From Rhodospirillales bacterium (GTDB lineage: Bacteria; Pseudomonadota; Alphaproteobacteria; Acetobacterales; Acetobacteraceae), in assembly GCA_028866335.1 (NCBI GenBank), contig JAGWIL010000002.1, positions 1 to 47,504 of the forward strand: a DNA stretch of 47,504 nt, in the 5' to 3' direction. The notes under the pieces are model-generated. The model ran no database searches. It saw only the letters and a list, made by a program, of their open reading frames with translations, and was not told where the DNA came from. Numbering within the stretch: the stretch's first letter is position 1; each line of letters starts with the position of its first letter. The position numbers and the translations under genes are program-made. Shown here piece after piece: positions 13,627-20,405 of the stretch.

Positions 13627-14282
13627 CGTTGCCAGAACGCCAAGCGCGAGCGCAGCGCTTGGCGGGATACGTCCGGCGCTATGCCGGGACACACGCTCCC
13701 ACATGGATTGCGCGCCTGATGCATGACCCAGAATGCACCGCCGCGACGGTGGTAAAAGCGATGTATCGGCATAAGTGTGCCCCCACACGCACCGGCGAAT
13801 GGATGACGGCGCGCCAAGCGGCGACACATCTTGGCTGCACCCCACAATGGGTTTCGGCACAATGCCGCGCGGGAATGCTTGAGGCACATCGCAATCCTGG
13901 CGGGCGCTGGTGGCTGATCAGCGCGAAGGCGATTGCGGAATACGCGCGTGCCCGCGCGGCCCCTCGTGCCGATCTTGCGCGGGTCCAGGGGCGCTATTTC
14001 GTGACGCCGCATGCCGTCCGGCGCTTCCAAGAGCGCGTGTTGCGCCCCAAGCATCTCCGGTTCCCCTTCCATCAGGCGCGGGCAATCCTCATCGCCGCGC
14101 TGGATCACGACTGGTCTGCACATCCGGTCCAGCACACCGATCCGCTCGCGGCGCAAGAGGATAGCGTGATGGTGCGCGTCAATTGGCCGGTGGGGGGCCA
14201 GCGCCTCTGTTTTCGAGCGTTTATTTCCACACGCGGGATCAGCCCGGCGCGGCCATTACCGAAAGTGGTGACGGTCCTATGA
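13623..14282 (+). CDS. MerR/excisionase-type HTH protein within the csf operon
   Basis: 219 residues; the ATG at 13623 overlaps the csf3 stop (an in-frame ATG at 13590 is an alternative start). Residues 60-110 are a clear AlpA/excisionase-like helix-turn-helix: TARQAATHLGCTPQWVSAQC, then a wing (GMLEAHRNPGGRWWLISAKA). Residues 120-219 form a second domain (VTPHAVRRFQERVL ... PVGGQRLCFRAFIS) of unknown type, with a helix resembling a segment of the 10343 gene product. A DNA-binding protein between csf3 and cysH might autoregulate the operon or recruit the effector to DNA. Neither role is documented. Confidence 0.65.
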   Translation: MTLPERQARAQRLAGYVRRYAGTHAPTWIARLMHDPECTAATVVKAMYRHKCAPTRTGEWMTARQAATHLGCTPQWVSAQCRAGMLEAHRNPGGRWWLISAKAIAEYARARAAPRADLARVQGRYFVTPHAVRRFQERVLRPKHLRFPFHQARAILIAALDHDWSAHPVQHTDPLAAQEDSVMVRVNWPVGGQRLCFRAFISTRGISPARPLPKVVTVL

Positions 14283-14764
14283 GTTTGCTGAAATGCCGGG
14301 AATTGGCCCTGATCATTGGCCCATGTGGCGCGGGCAAGAGCACCTACGCGCGCGCGCATTATCCTGAGCACGCCCGCCCCGAGCGTGAAGGGATGATCCG
14401 CGCCATGACGCCAGATGGGGCGCTACACTACTATCCGGCGCTCCGGGCGATTGCCTCGGCATTGCAGGATCTTGCCGTGGCATCCCTGTTTGCGCGGGGG
14501 TATGCGGTATGCGTAACTGATGGAGGGGCGACACGCGCCGAACGGGCGCGATGGGTCGGCATGGCCGCCAATGTGCCCTGCCACGTCATTCGTCTCGTGG
14601 TGTCCCCCGCGACGGCCATTGCTCGTGCCGCCTCCGATCCCACACGGCCCCAAACGAGCAAGGGGAAATGGCCGAAGATTGTCCAAAACTGGTATCGGCG
14701 CTGGGAATCGCCCGATCCCGCTGCTGAGGGATTGGCATCCTATCTGGAGGTGGCCTGGGAATGA
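14279..14764 (+). CDS. P-loop NTPase, polynucleotide-kinase-like
   Basis: 161 residues, coupled to both neighbours by ATGA overlaps. A Walker A motif, GPCGAGKST, occupies residues 14-22 in the context LALIIGPCGAGKSTYAR, typical of small kinases of the AAA_33 / T4 polynucleotide kinase type. Downstream VCVTDGGATRAERARW resembles the 'D-x-x-x-x-x-x-x-R' lid region and VIRLVVSP the strand before the nucleotide-binding tail. It is slightly shorter than the stand-alone kinases of this group and shows no phosphatase domain. A nucleic-acid or small-molecule kinase inside a type IV-B-like operon is unusual; it could modify guide RNA ends or a nucleotide substrate shared with the CysH-like protein. 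Confidence 0.7.
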   Translation: MSLLKCRELALIIGPCGAGKSTYARAHYPEHARPEREGMIRAMTPDGALHYYPALRAIASALQDLAVASLFARGYAVCVTDGGATRAERARWVGMAANVPCHVIRLVVSPATAIARAASDPTRPQTSKGKWPKIVQNWYRRWESPDPAAEGLASYLEVAWE

Positions 14765-15573
14765 CCCCAGACGAACGATTGCGCGGCATCCTGCATGCGC
14801 GCCTGCCTGGCTTCCAACGCAAGATCGCCGTGACGCAAACGATCATCCGGAACGCTTTGCGGATCGACGATCTGTGCTGGTACGCGGCGTTTAGTGGCGG
14901 CATTGATAGCCTGGTGATGCTCGATCTGCTCTGGCGACTGGGCATCCGGTGCGATGTGGTGTGGGGGGATGACGGCATTGATTTTCCAGAGACCCTGCAA
15001 TTTCTGACGGCCACACAGGCGCGATATGGGGTCCGACTAATCCGCGTGCGTAGCCAAGATCCCTGGCGATCCTGGTGCGCGGAAATGGAGCGGCCCGATC
15101 TAGCGGAAGATCCAGCGGCACTCGCCGCATGGCGCAATCCGCATGACTGGGATCACCAGTGGCGCTCGTTGACCAAAGACGCGCCCGGAAATGGCTATGG
15201 CGGCGTGTTCCTGGGGATGCTGGGGACGCGCTGGAAGCAGGGCGGCGAAAGCGCGGCGCGGAACCATCAGTTACGCGGCGGCTGGCATCCGACGTATCAA
15301 GTCGCCAGCGAAGGCGGCATGTGGCATTGCTCGCCCCTCGCGGCATGGACCAAACACGACGTGTGGGGATACGTCGCCGCCAATGACCTGCCGTACAATC
15401 CGGTCTATGACGTTCAGGCGCAGATGGGCATCCCGATCGAGCGCCGCCGCGTCAGTGCCCTCACCTGTTTTCGCGCCGTCCAGTTCGGCTCCCACGCCGC
15501 GATCCGCGCCGGTTGGCCGGATCTCTGGAATGATGTGGCGGAGACGTTTCCCACGATCCGGCGCTATTCCTGA
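14761..15573 (+). CDS. cysH: CysH-like PAPS reductase / ATP-pyrophosphatase family protein
   Basis: 270 residues; start overlaps the kinase stop (ATGA). The ATP-pyrophosphatase P-loop SGGIDS is at residues 45-50 in YAAFSGGIDSLVMLDLL, followed by VVWGDDGIDFPETLQFL, which matches the 'D-t-G-x-x-f-P-E' strand of PAPS reductases. A later GMLGTRWKQGGESAARN segment fits the 'G-x-R-x-x-E-S-x-x-R' substrate loop. The C-terminal E-C-G-x-H reductive cysteine motif of true PAPS reductases is absent. CysH-like genes are a known companion of type IV-B CRISPR loci, where their role is unresolved. It is the last gene of the operon; about 90 bases later a new promoter starts the next unit. Confidence 0.85.
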   Translation: MTPDERLRGILHARLPGFQRKIAVTQTIIRNALRIDDLCWYAAFSGGIDSLVMLDLLWRLGIRCDVVWGDDGIDFPETLQFLTATQARYGVRLIRVRSQDPWRSWCAEMERPDLAEDPAALAAWRNPHDWDHQWRSLTKDAPGNGYGGVFLGMLGTRWKQGGESAARNHQLRGGWHPTYQVASEGGMWHCSPLAAWTKHDVWGYVAANDLPYNPVYDVQAQMGIPIERRRVSALTCFRAVQFGSHAAIRAGWPDLWNDVAETFPTIRRYS

Positions 15574-15663
15574 CGCATTCTGGACTCCTAGCATATGATA
15601 GCCACGTTCATTATTTACACTTGTAAAGTAATCCGGCATTGCCAAAATATGTACGTATATGTC
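15574..15663 (+). other. Non-coding gap after the cysH-like gene
   Basis: Part of a 174-base gap between cysH and the next gene. It is A/T rich compared with its surroundings and holds a 14-base palindrome (TTTACA-CT-TGTAAA, about 15615-15628) upstream of the promoter at 15664, possibly an operator. No T-run terminator is evident and no gene fits here. Confidence 0.45.
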
Positions 15664-15692
15664 TTGACATGCACAGATATCGATGCTATACT
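15664..15692 (+). promoter_or_regulatory. Near-consensus promoter for the post-csf gene block
   Basis: TTGACA (15664-15669), 17 bases, TATACT (15687-15692). Transcription should start near 15699. The leader contains a small hairpin (GATGC-AGAGA-GCATC) and an AGGGGAG ribosome site before the ATG at 15748. It gives the unknown genes 15748-17281 expression independent of the csf operon. Confidence 0.85.
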
Positions 15693-15747
15693 TAGGACAT
15701 AAGAGATGCAGAGAGCATCCGAAACCACCGAAGGGGAGACCAACATC

Positions 15748-16458
15748 ATGATCACTGTTTCCGGCAACGAGACCTACACCGCCGCCTGCCAGATGCTTTC
15801 CGATCGCGTCAATGTGGATTGTGTCGAGTATTGCTTCGACCTCGACACCTGCACGCTCGCTGATAAATCCATGCTGGCCGCCGTCGCTTGCGCGCTCGAC
15901 ATTCCCGCGCCGCAGGACGATAGCGAGGATGAGTTCTATCTCGCGCTGGATCGCGTGAACGCTACCTTGACCGCGCTGTTCCGCACCTGCCTTGAATCCG
16001 CTGAGCGATCCATGCGCGAGCAGTACATTGAGCAAGAGCGCGGCGCGCAAGTCACCCGCACGCCGTCGGGCGAACTGGTGTGGACAGACGGCTGGGAGCC
16101 GGTCGATGTGGATGCGGAATACGAGAAACTGCAAGACATCGCCGCCCAGTACGACACAAGCGATCCGCTGCCGATCGTCGCGACCACCGCCTATCACCTG
16201 GAAGTGATCGGGGCATCCGACCTCACTGCAACGGATCTCGCATCCGAGATCGCGCGCATGGCCGATCCGACGGGCGTGGAATGCTATCGCCTCTGGATTG
16301 GCGATAGCGCCCAGCCCGCGCAGGTGGTCTATTCGCCACCGGATCAGCGGATCGGCATCGCCTGGGGCGCGGATGCCACCTGGGCTGATGCGATTGACGC
16401 TGAATCCGGCGCGGCAATGTATGTGAACGATCCCGACGCATTCGCCGCCGCGAACTGA
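15748..16458 (+). CDS. Hypothetical acidic protein
   Basis: 236 residues. The ATG at 15748 follows an AGGGGAG site nine bases upstream. The protein is strongly acidic and helical in its first two thirds (DDSEDEFYLALDRVNATLTA, ECxDLDT and EYEKLQDIAAQYDTSD stretches), with a beta-rich last third (YRLWIGDSAQPAQVVYSPPD). I know no family for it. It is the first gene behind a strong promoter. Small acidic early phage proteins of this kind are frequent inhibitors of host enzymes or defence complexes, which makes it a candidate host-takeover or anti-defence protein, but without direct evidence. Confidence 0.6.
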   Translation: MITVSGNETYTAACQMLSDRVNVDCVEYCFDLDTCTLADKSMLAAVACALDIPAPQDDSEDEFYLALDRVNATLTALFRTCLESAERSMREQYIEQERGAQVTRTPSGELVWTDGWEPVDVDAEYEKLQDIAAQYDTSDPLPIVATTAYHLEVIGASDLTATDLASEIARMADPTGVECYRLWIGDSAQPAQVVYSPPDQRIGIAWGADATWADAIDAESGAAMYVNDPDAFAAAN

Positions 16459-16503
16459 AAGCACCGCTGACCTATCGGCGTGACGGGGAGAAGGGAAACG
16501 ACC

Positions 16504-16779
16504 ATGCAGCCAGTTGATCACCCTGATTTCATCATCACAACCGATCGCGATTATGATGAAGTCGCACTCAATCACGCGCTTGAGCGTGCTGGCCCAGCCC
16601 CACGCCCCATCATTGAAGCGCGTGCGATGGAGACTGACGCAGAACGCATCACCCTGCTGATCGAAGAATGCCGCAAGTTGCGTGCTCAGCGCAATCATGC
16701 GCGTCAAAAATATGACGCGCTGGTCGAAGCATACCTTCGGCGCACTGGCGAGATGCCTGGCGCCGGGGATACAGATTAG
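16504..16779 (+). CDS. Hypothetical small helical protein
   Basis: 91 residues, ATG at 16504 behind a GGGAGAAGGGA stretch. The N-terminus is acidic (DHPDFIITTDRDYDEVAL); the second half is one long basic-acidic helix likely to be a coiled coil (TLLIEECRKLRAQRNHARQK, YDALVEAYLRRTGEM). No domain is recognised. It follows the acidic 15748 gene in the same unit and is followed by a 30-base perfect palindrome. Confidence 0.5.
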   Translation: MQPVDHPDFIITTDRDYDEVALNHALERAGPAPRPIIEARAMETDAERITLLIEECRKLRAQRNHARQKYDALVEAYLRRTGEMPGAGDTD

Positions 16780-16788
16780 TCGTCACCT

Positions 16789-16818
16789 GTGACGCCGGTT
16801 CACGTGAACCGGCGTCAC
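16789..16818. promoter_or_regulatory. 30-base perfect palindrome
   Basis: The 15-base arms GTGACGCCGGTTCAC / GTGAACCGGCGTCAC are perfect and contiguous, centred on CACGTG. It lies 10 bases after one gene and 26 bases before the next. As RNA it would form a very stable hairpin with an extremely short loop, but no U-run follows. As DNA it would be an unusually long symmetric protein-binding site. Which of the two applies is open. Confidence 0.7.
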
Positions 16819-16843
16819 ACTATCCAGGAAAGAGGAACACCCC

Positions 16844-17281
16844 ATGCCCAACTATCTTGATGTCTCATTTCGCGCCACGCGCATTGAACCCGCGTTGCGC
16901 AGCCGGTGCGCTGATCAGACACGTGGCGCGATCTCAATGGTTGCCCGTCGCGACATGGAACGCTACTATGCACTGCTTGCCCGCACATGCCCCACCTTCG
17001 CGCTCAACGAGGCGTGCCTGATCATGGATGTGATGAACGGCTGCATCGTGACGCCAGAGACGATGCAGTTGCTCTGGGCGAATGTGGATGACGCGATCCG
17101 CCTGGATGCACTGGATCACAAGTGGAACATAGACGGCGCGGCGCTGGTAGCGCGATTGCGCGCGCTGCCCTATGCCGAATGCGTCGCGCTGGTAGATGCT
17201 GTTGAACGCGCTTGGCTCCTGGAAGACGGCACGCCAGAGGAACGGGTGCGCGCCGTAGGGCTGGTGCGCCGCGATGATTGA
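16844..17281 (+). CDS. Hypothetical protein
   Basis: 145 residues, AGGAAAGAGGAA ribosome region. The sequence is largely helical (DMERYYALLARTCPTFALNE, TPETMQLLWANVDDAIRLDA, ECVALVDAVERAWLLEDG). No motif or family is recognised. The last gene of the unit starting at 15664; it is followed within five bases by an IS200/IS605-type hairpin. Confidence 0.5.
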   Translation: MPNYLDVSFRATRIEPALRSRCADQTRGAISMVARRDMERYYALLARTCPTFALNEACLIMDVMNGCIVTPETMQLLWANVDDAIRLDALDHKWNIDGAALVARLRALPYAECVALVDAVERAWLLEDGTPEERVRAVGLVRRDD

Positions 17282-17462
17282 CACTCCCCATGCCGAGAAG
17301 GCAGGGGATTCTCGGATCTTCTCTCGTGCGAGAGGTTTCGTCCCCGGCATCCCAGGGGCACCCCGACGGGCCTGCCCGGCCCCTTTGATCTGATGACAGC
17401 GGAGTGGTCCGAGGAGCACCCCAAAAAGCAGCTGCCACAGATAATATAGCAGAGGTGATCGC
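17282..17462. mobile_element. Non-coding segment with IS200/IS605-type end hairpin
   Basis: The 181-base gap begins with a hairpin CCCC-A-TGCC-GAGAA-GGCA-GGGG (17286-17307), a stem with a single bulged A, the layout of TnpA-recognised end hairpins of IS200/IS605 elements. The same hairpin with compensating base changes is found at 34176-34197. More GC-rich inverted segments follow (CTCTCGTGCGAGAG near 17321; GGGCCTGCCCGGCCCC near 17378). There is no transposase gene. It may be an IS605-derived MITE remnant or a structured RNA. The last 20 bases carry the AGAGGTGA ribosome site of the next gene. Confidence 0.5.
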
Positions 17463-18458
17463 ATGAATAAATCCGGCCAGCTGCACTATGACGCCTATCG
17501 CGCCGCCGCGCACGATCCCGCGCAGATCGCAGCGGATATGCGGGGCACAGGATATGCCGCGCTATACGGCTCCATGCGCCTCGCCACGACGGATCAGCAG
17601 CGGTGGGCGCGAGATTGGGATGCGGCGCGGATCTATGTCCTGTCACGTGAGGCGCTAGAGGTGGTCCTGGAAGCGGGGGCGCGGTTGCAGCCAGGACAAT
17701 ATCCGATCCCGCACCCGCCCGCGTTGCCGATGTGGATCGAGTTTGATAGCGTCTCGATTCAGACCAATAACGTATCGTGGACGGGGATGCTCTTCACTGC
17801 CGATGAGGCTGGGGATGTTGAGGTAATGATCATGGGCGCGAGCATGCCGCTCGGCTTCACCTATGCCCCAGAAACGCTACATTGGCGGGCTCCCCTTCTT
17901 CAAACGGCACACCTTGCCCCACCAGGCCACCGCTGTGAGGCCGTCAGCTGCCCGCTCCAGATCCAGCGGGGCACAGGCCGCGTCGTGATTGCCACGAGTG
18001 ATCAGGATGCCCTGCTGACCGATCAGGGGATCGCGTGCCAGTGCTGGGGGACCATCGAGCAGTGGACCCGCATGATCGCGGCATTCCTGGCATTCCTCAC
18101 CGCGCAAGGAATCGAGCACGAGATCGTCGTGCTTCCAGTGAAGCCACCGCCACGCCACATCCGGCGCGATCCCAAGCGCGTGAGTGCCCCGAGCAATCCC
18201 ATCCGGTACCAGCGGATCTCACTCGCGCATCCCGCCCCCAGCGTCATCCGGCGCTATGCGGACGGCACAGCGGACGTGGAACCGGCAGCCGCGAGCGATG
18301 CCCCGCTCACGCGCACCATCGTGCGGCGTCCTCATCCGCGCTTGCTGATCGCAGGGCCAGGGCAGCGGTGGAAGACGACGCGCATTGTATTCGTCGCGCA
18401 AAGCGTGCCGTATGAGCGCCACGTGCGCAACGGCGTGCGCTTTTGGGTGGAGGAATAG
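17463..18458 (+). CDS. Conserved hypothetical protein of mobile elements
   Basis: 331 residues. The first 170 are a mixed alpha/beta domain (DWDAARIYVLSREALEVVLE, LPMWIEFDSVSIQTNNVSWT). The centre contains a helix with EQWTRMIAAFLAFLTAQGIE. The C-terminal 60 residues (RTIVRRPHPRLLIAGPGQRW, TTRIVFVAQSVPYER, RFWVEE) follow a pattern that I know from a group of unannotated proteins in actinobacterial and Chloroflexota plasmids and phages, ending in R/H-x-H-x-R...GPG...R.R.I.V.p..V. The function is unknown. It starts behind the IS605-like segment and is followed at once by the HTH gene at 18462. Confidence 0.55.
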   Translation: MNKSGQLHYDAYRAAAHDPAQIAADMRGTGYAALYGSMRLATTDQQRWARDWDAARIYVLSREALEVVLEAGARLQPGQYPIPHPPALPMWIEFDSVSIQTNNVSWTGMLFTADEAGDVEVMIMGASMPLGFTYAPETLHWRAPLLQTAHLAPPGHRCEAVSCPLQIQRGTGRVVIATSDQDALLTDQGIACQCWGTIEQWTRMIAAFLAFLTAQGIEHEIVVLPVKPPPRHIRRDPKRVSAPSNPIRYQRISLAHPAPSVIRRYADGTADVEPAAASDAPLTRTIVRRPHPRLLIAGPGQRWKTTRIVFVAQSVPYERHVRNGVRFWVEE

Positions 18459-18461
18459 GAC

Positions 18462-19148
18462 ATGGCAAAGAAGAAGTGGAAGCCGGGGCATTATTCGTCG
18501 CGCCGGAAGCTCACAATGGCACAGGTGGCAGATATTCGTGAGCGGCTCGCGCGGGGAGAGGGGATTCGCGCCATTGCGAAACGCTACGCGGTCGGGGAGA
18601 GGACGATTTATCAGATCGTGGAAGGCAGAACCTATCAGGAGGTGCCCCCCGCGCCAATACCAGGATCGTTTGTGCGATTGGAGGCAAGGCGTCGCCTCGT
18701 ATTTCCTCGCTGGCTCTGGGAGGTCCTGGGCAGCCCAGAACGCATTCGCCTCGTGCGCCAGGATGGGGCATTGCGCATCACGGCAGGGGATGACGCGGAT
18801 ATCGCCATGCGCGGACAGAATGAAGTGGTGTGCTGGTGGCATATCCCATTTTGCATCCTGGCCACCGTGAGGCTAGCGATGGGGGAATATCCCGCGTTCA
18901 TCCTGCCAGTGGCGCGGGCGATCCGCGTGGATGCCCCGCTATCTCAGCCCGAGCCTGGGGCTGAACCAATGGAAGGCGAGGTGACGAGGCTAGAGGCGGC
19001 ACGCATACTTGGCATCAGCCATGAGAGTGTGCGTCAACTGGGGATCAGTGGCAGACTGCCAGTGGCTCGGTGGCACGGGGGCCACCAATTTTTCTCGCGT
19101 GATGTCGTGCTGGCATTCGATCGGGATCGGCAGGTTCGGCGGGGATGA
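18462..19148 (+). CDS. DNA-binding protein with two HTH motifs
   Basis: 228 residues. Residues 15-55 form a resolvase/homeodomain-like helix-turn-helix (TMAQVADIRERLARGEGIRA, IAKRYAVGERTIYQIVEG). Residues 65-105 (FVRLEARRRLVFPRWLWEVL, IRLVRQDGALRI) look like an AbrB-like or small beta-rich segment. Residues 172-222 are a second, MerR/excisionase-like HTH (TRLEAARILGISHESVRQLG, with a GGHQFFSRDVV wing). Two unlike DNA-binding modules in one chain suggest a regulator that bridges sites. It is in line with the gene at 17463 and ends 63 bases before the next promoter, which it may regulate. Confidence 0.65.
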   Translation: MAKKKWKPGHYSSRRKLTMAQVADIRERLARGEGIRAIAKRYAVGERTIYQIVEGRTYQEVPPAPIPGSFVRLEARRRLVFPRWLWEVLGSPERIRLVRQDGALRITAGDDADIAMRGQNEVVCWWHIPFCILATVRLAMGEYPAFILPVARAIRVDAPLSQPEPGAEPMEGEVTRLEAARILGISHESVRQLGISGRLPVARWHGGHQFFSRDVVLAFDRDRQVRRG

Positions 19149-19211
19149 GGGAGTCATGGATGGGATCGTCTCTGAGTTTTTGTGATTTTCCGAAATTGGT
19201 CCTGGAATTGC

Positions 19212-19240
19212 TTGACAATGTAGTAACCATGTGGTACTAT
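19212..19240 (+). promoter_or_regulatory. Promoter for the 19288 unit
   Basis: TTGACA (19212-19217), 17 bases, TACTAT (19235-19240). The spacer and -10 region form an imperfect palindrome (TAGTAACC...GGTACTA), and a second one lies just downstream, suggesting repression by an HTH protein. Drives the three-gene unit ending at 20292. Confidence 0.75.
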
Positions 19241-19249
19241 TATTATGTA

Positions 19250-19262
19250 CCTACGACGTAGG
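19250..19262. promoter_or_regulatory. Operator-like palindrome after the 19212 promoter
   Basis: CCTACG-A-CGTAGG, six-base perfect arms around one base, positioned over or just after the predicted transcription start (near 19247). This is a classic place for a repressor site. Confidence 0.5.
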
Positions 19263-19287
19263 AAGTACACTGAAAGAGGGAAGAGAA

Positions 19288-19713
19288 ATGCAGTCATTCA
19301 ACACGAACATAACTCGCACAACCAATCCGGTATTGGCGACTGAAAAACAAATCGCATTTATCAGTGATCTGCTGAGTCAGATCAAACCAATTGCTGCGAC
19401 ATTTGATGCCGGTCGGGCGCGTGGTTCTGCGATCCTGGTGCGTGATTTCTACACTGCGCTCGAAATTCCGAGCGATCTCAAAATGGATGAGGCGAGCGCC
19501 CTCATCACCGAATTGACGTTTATTCGCCGGTGGGCGGAACGCATGCCCAATGAGTTGAAAACCCCTATCGAATCGATCGTGCGTGAGTTGCGTTCACGCG
19601 GTCGCTGGGAGCATCAGGGAAAATCCCGCAATTACGGCGCGGCGCATTGGTTTGCATTTGATGCTGCATGCCGCATCATCGCCACGGCAATGGATGCCGA
19701 GGTTGCGGAATGA
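19288..19713 (+). CDS. Hypothetical protein with TEKQIxFI motif
   Basis: 141 residues; the ATG at 19288 follows GAAAGAGGGAAGAG. The N-terminal ATEKQIAFISDLLSQIKP segment is a recurring opening of small helical domains in phage and plasmid proteins ('A-T-x-K-Q-x-x-F-I-x-x-L'), of unknown function. The rest is helical (EASALITELTFIRRWAERMP, IESIVRELRSRGRWEHQGKS). The stop overlaps the start of the next gene (ATGA). Codon use is somewhat less GC rich than in surrounding genes. Confidence 0.55.
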   Translation: MQSFNTNITRTTNPVLATEKQIAFISDLLSQIKPIAATFDAGRARGSAILVRDFYTALEIPSDLKMDEASALITELTFIRRWAERMPNELKTPIESIVRELRSRGRWEHQGKSRNYGAAHWFAFDAACRIIATAMDAEVAE

Positions 19714-20051
19714 ATCACATTGACGCGATGCGCCTCGTCGCCAGCCATTCTTTCGTCGCCATGCCACAGGCGACGAAGGCGCTCCAGGCGCTCCAGGGGG
19801 GATCGCCGATCGCCTGGAGACGGGTGATCGGGGCCATTAAATCCGCCCTGGCAGATCCAGCCGCGACGTTCACGGTGGCGGATCGCCAGGCGCTCGGCGC
19901 GGTACTGGCGGGGATTGAGGAACCGGATACACGTGACACGGATCTACGCATCCGTGTCACATTCACTGAAAAAGCGCGCGTAGAGCGTGACGCCGCGACG
20001 GCGGACATGACGGTGAGCGCCTATGTGCGCGCCAAACTCGGATTGGAGTAA
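19710..20051 (+). CDS. Hypothetical protein with possible RHH-like C-terminus
   Basis: 113 residues, start coupled to the previous stop. The last 35 residues (LRIRVTFTEKARVERDAATA, DMTVSAYVRAKLGLE) have the strand-helix-helix pattern of ribbon-helix-helix DNA-binding domains: an alternating RxRVTF strand, a helix with R-x-x-A, and a VSAYVRAKL helix. The N-terminal part is helical (QATKALQALQGGSPIAWRRV). It could regulate its own operon by way of the palindromes near 19220-19262. The RHH reading is moderately supported. Confidence 0.55.
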   Translation: MNHIDAMRLVASHSFVAMPQATKALQALQGGSPIAWRRVIGAIKSALADPAATFTVADRQALGAVLAGIEEPDTRDTDLRIRVTFTEKARVERDAATADMTVSAYVRAKLGLE

Positions 20052-20055
20052 CGAC

Positions 20056-20292
20056 ATGGCGGATAAATATACGCGCACGATGATCCCGTGCGAATGCGGC
20101 GCGCGACTCTATTTCAGCGGCAATCAGCACTATCTCTATTTTTATTGCTCCGCGTGCACGCGGACGCAAGAAATTCCCGATATCTGGAAGCGGCGCGCGC
20201 TAGTCCGGCTCGCTCGCCAGGGCAAGCCGATCACGTGGGCGGAATACCAGCGCGAATCCGCCCGATTCGAGGCGCGCTGGCAAGAAGGGTAG
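20056..20292 (+). CDS. Small zinc-ribbon protein
   Basis: 78 residues starting four bases after the preceding stop. A CxC pair (CECG) and a CxxC pair (CSAC) 21 residues later make a zinc ribbon around an aromatic-rich strand (LYFSGNQHYLYFYC). The C-terminal half is a basic helix (WKRRALVRLARQGKPITWAE, FEARWQEG). The last rightward gene before the terminator at 20364. Function unknown; nucleic-acid binding is likely from the basic character. Confidence 0.6.
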   Translation: MADKYTRTMIPCECGARLYFSGNQHYLYFYCSACTRTQEIPDIWKRRALVRLARQGKPITWAEYQRESARFEARWQEG

Positions 20293-20363
20293 CCAACCTG
20301 CCAGCGCCCTATCTGGCGCGATCACGTTTCGGGTTGCAGCCAAAGAATAGCCCCCTCAGACAC

Positions 20364-20396
20364 AAAAAGAGGCTCCCCACTCAAGGGGAGCCTCTT
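20364..20396 (-). terminator. Intrinsic terminator at the end of the late operon
   Basis: An 11-base perfect stem AGAGGCTCCCC (20368-20378), loop of six, GGGGAGCCTCT (20385-20395). Read leftward it is followed by TTTTTGTGT, a textbook Rho-independent terminator for the late genes. Read rightward the tail is weaker (TGCTATATTGC), so it may also partly stop the convergent early transcript. Confidence 0.85.
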
Positions 20397-20405
20397 GCTA
20401 TATTG

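Noticed and set aside
15271..16707. Long reverse reading frame (478 codons) opposite cysH and the 15748 gene
   Set aside because: Runs across two genes and a strong promoter on the other strand, has no ribosome site and reads as an Arg/His/Ile-rich shadow of GC-rich codons.
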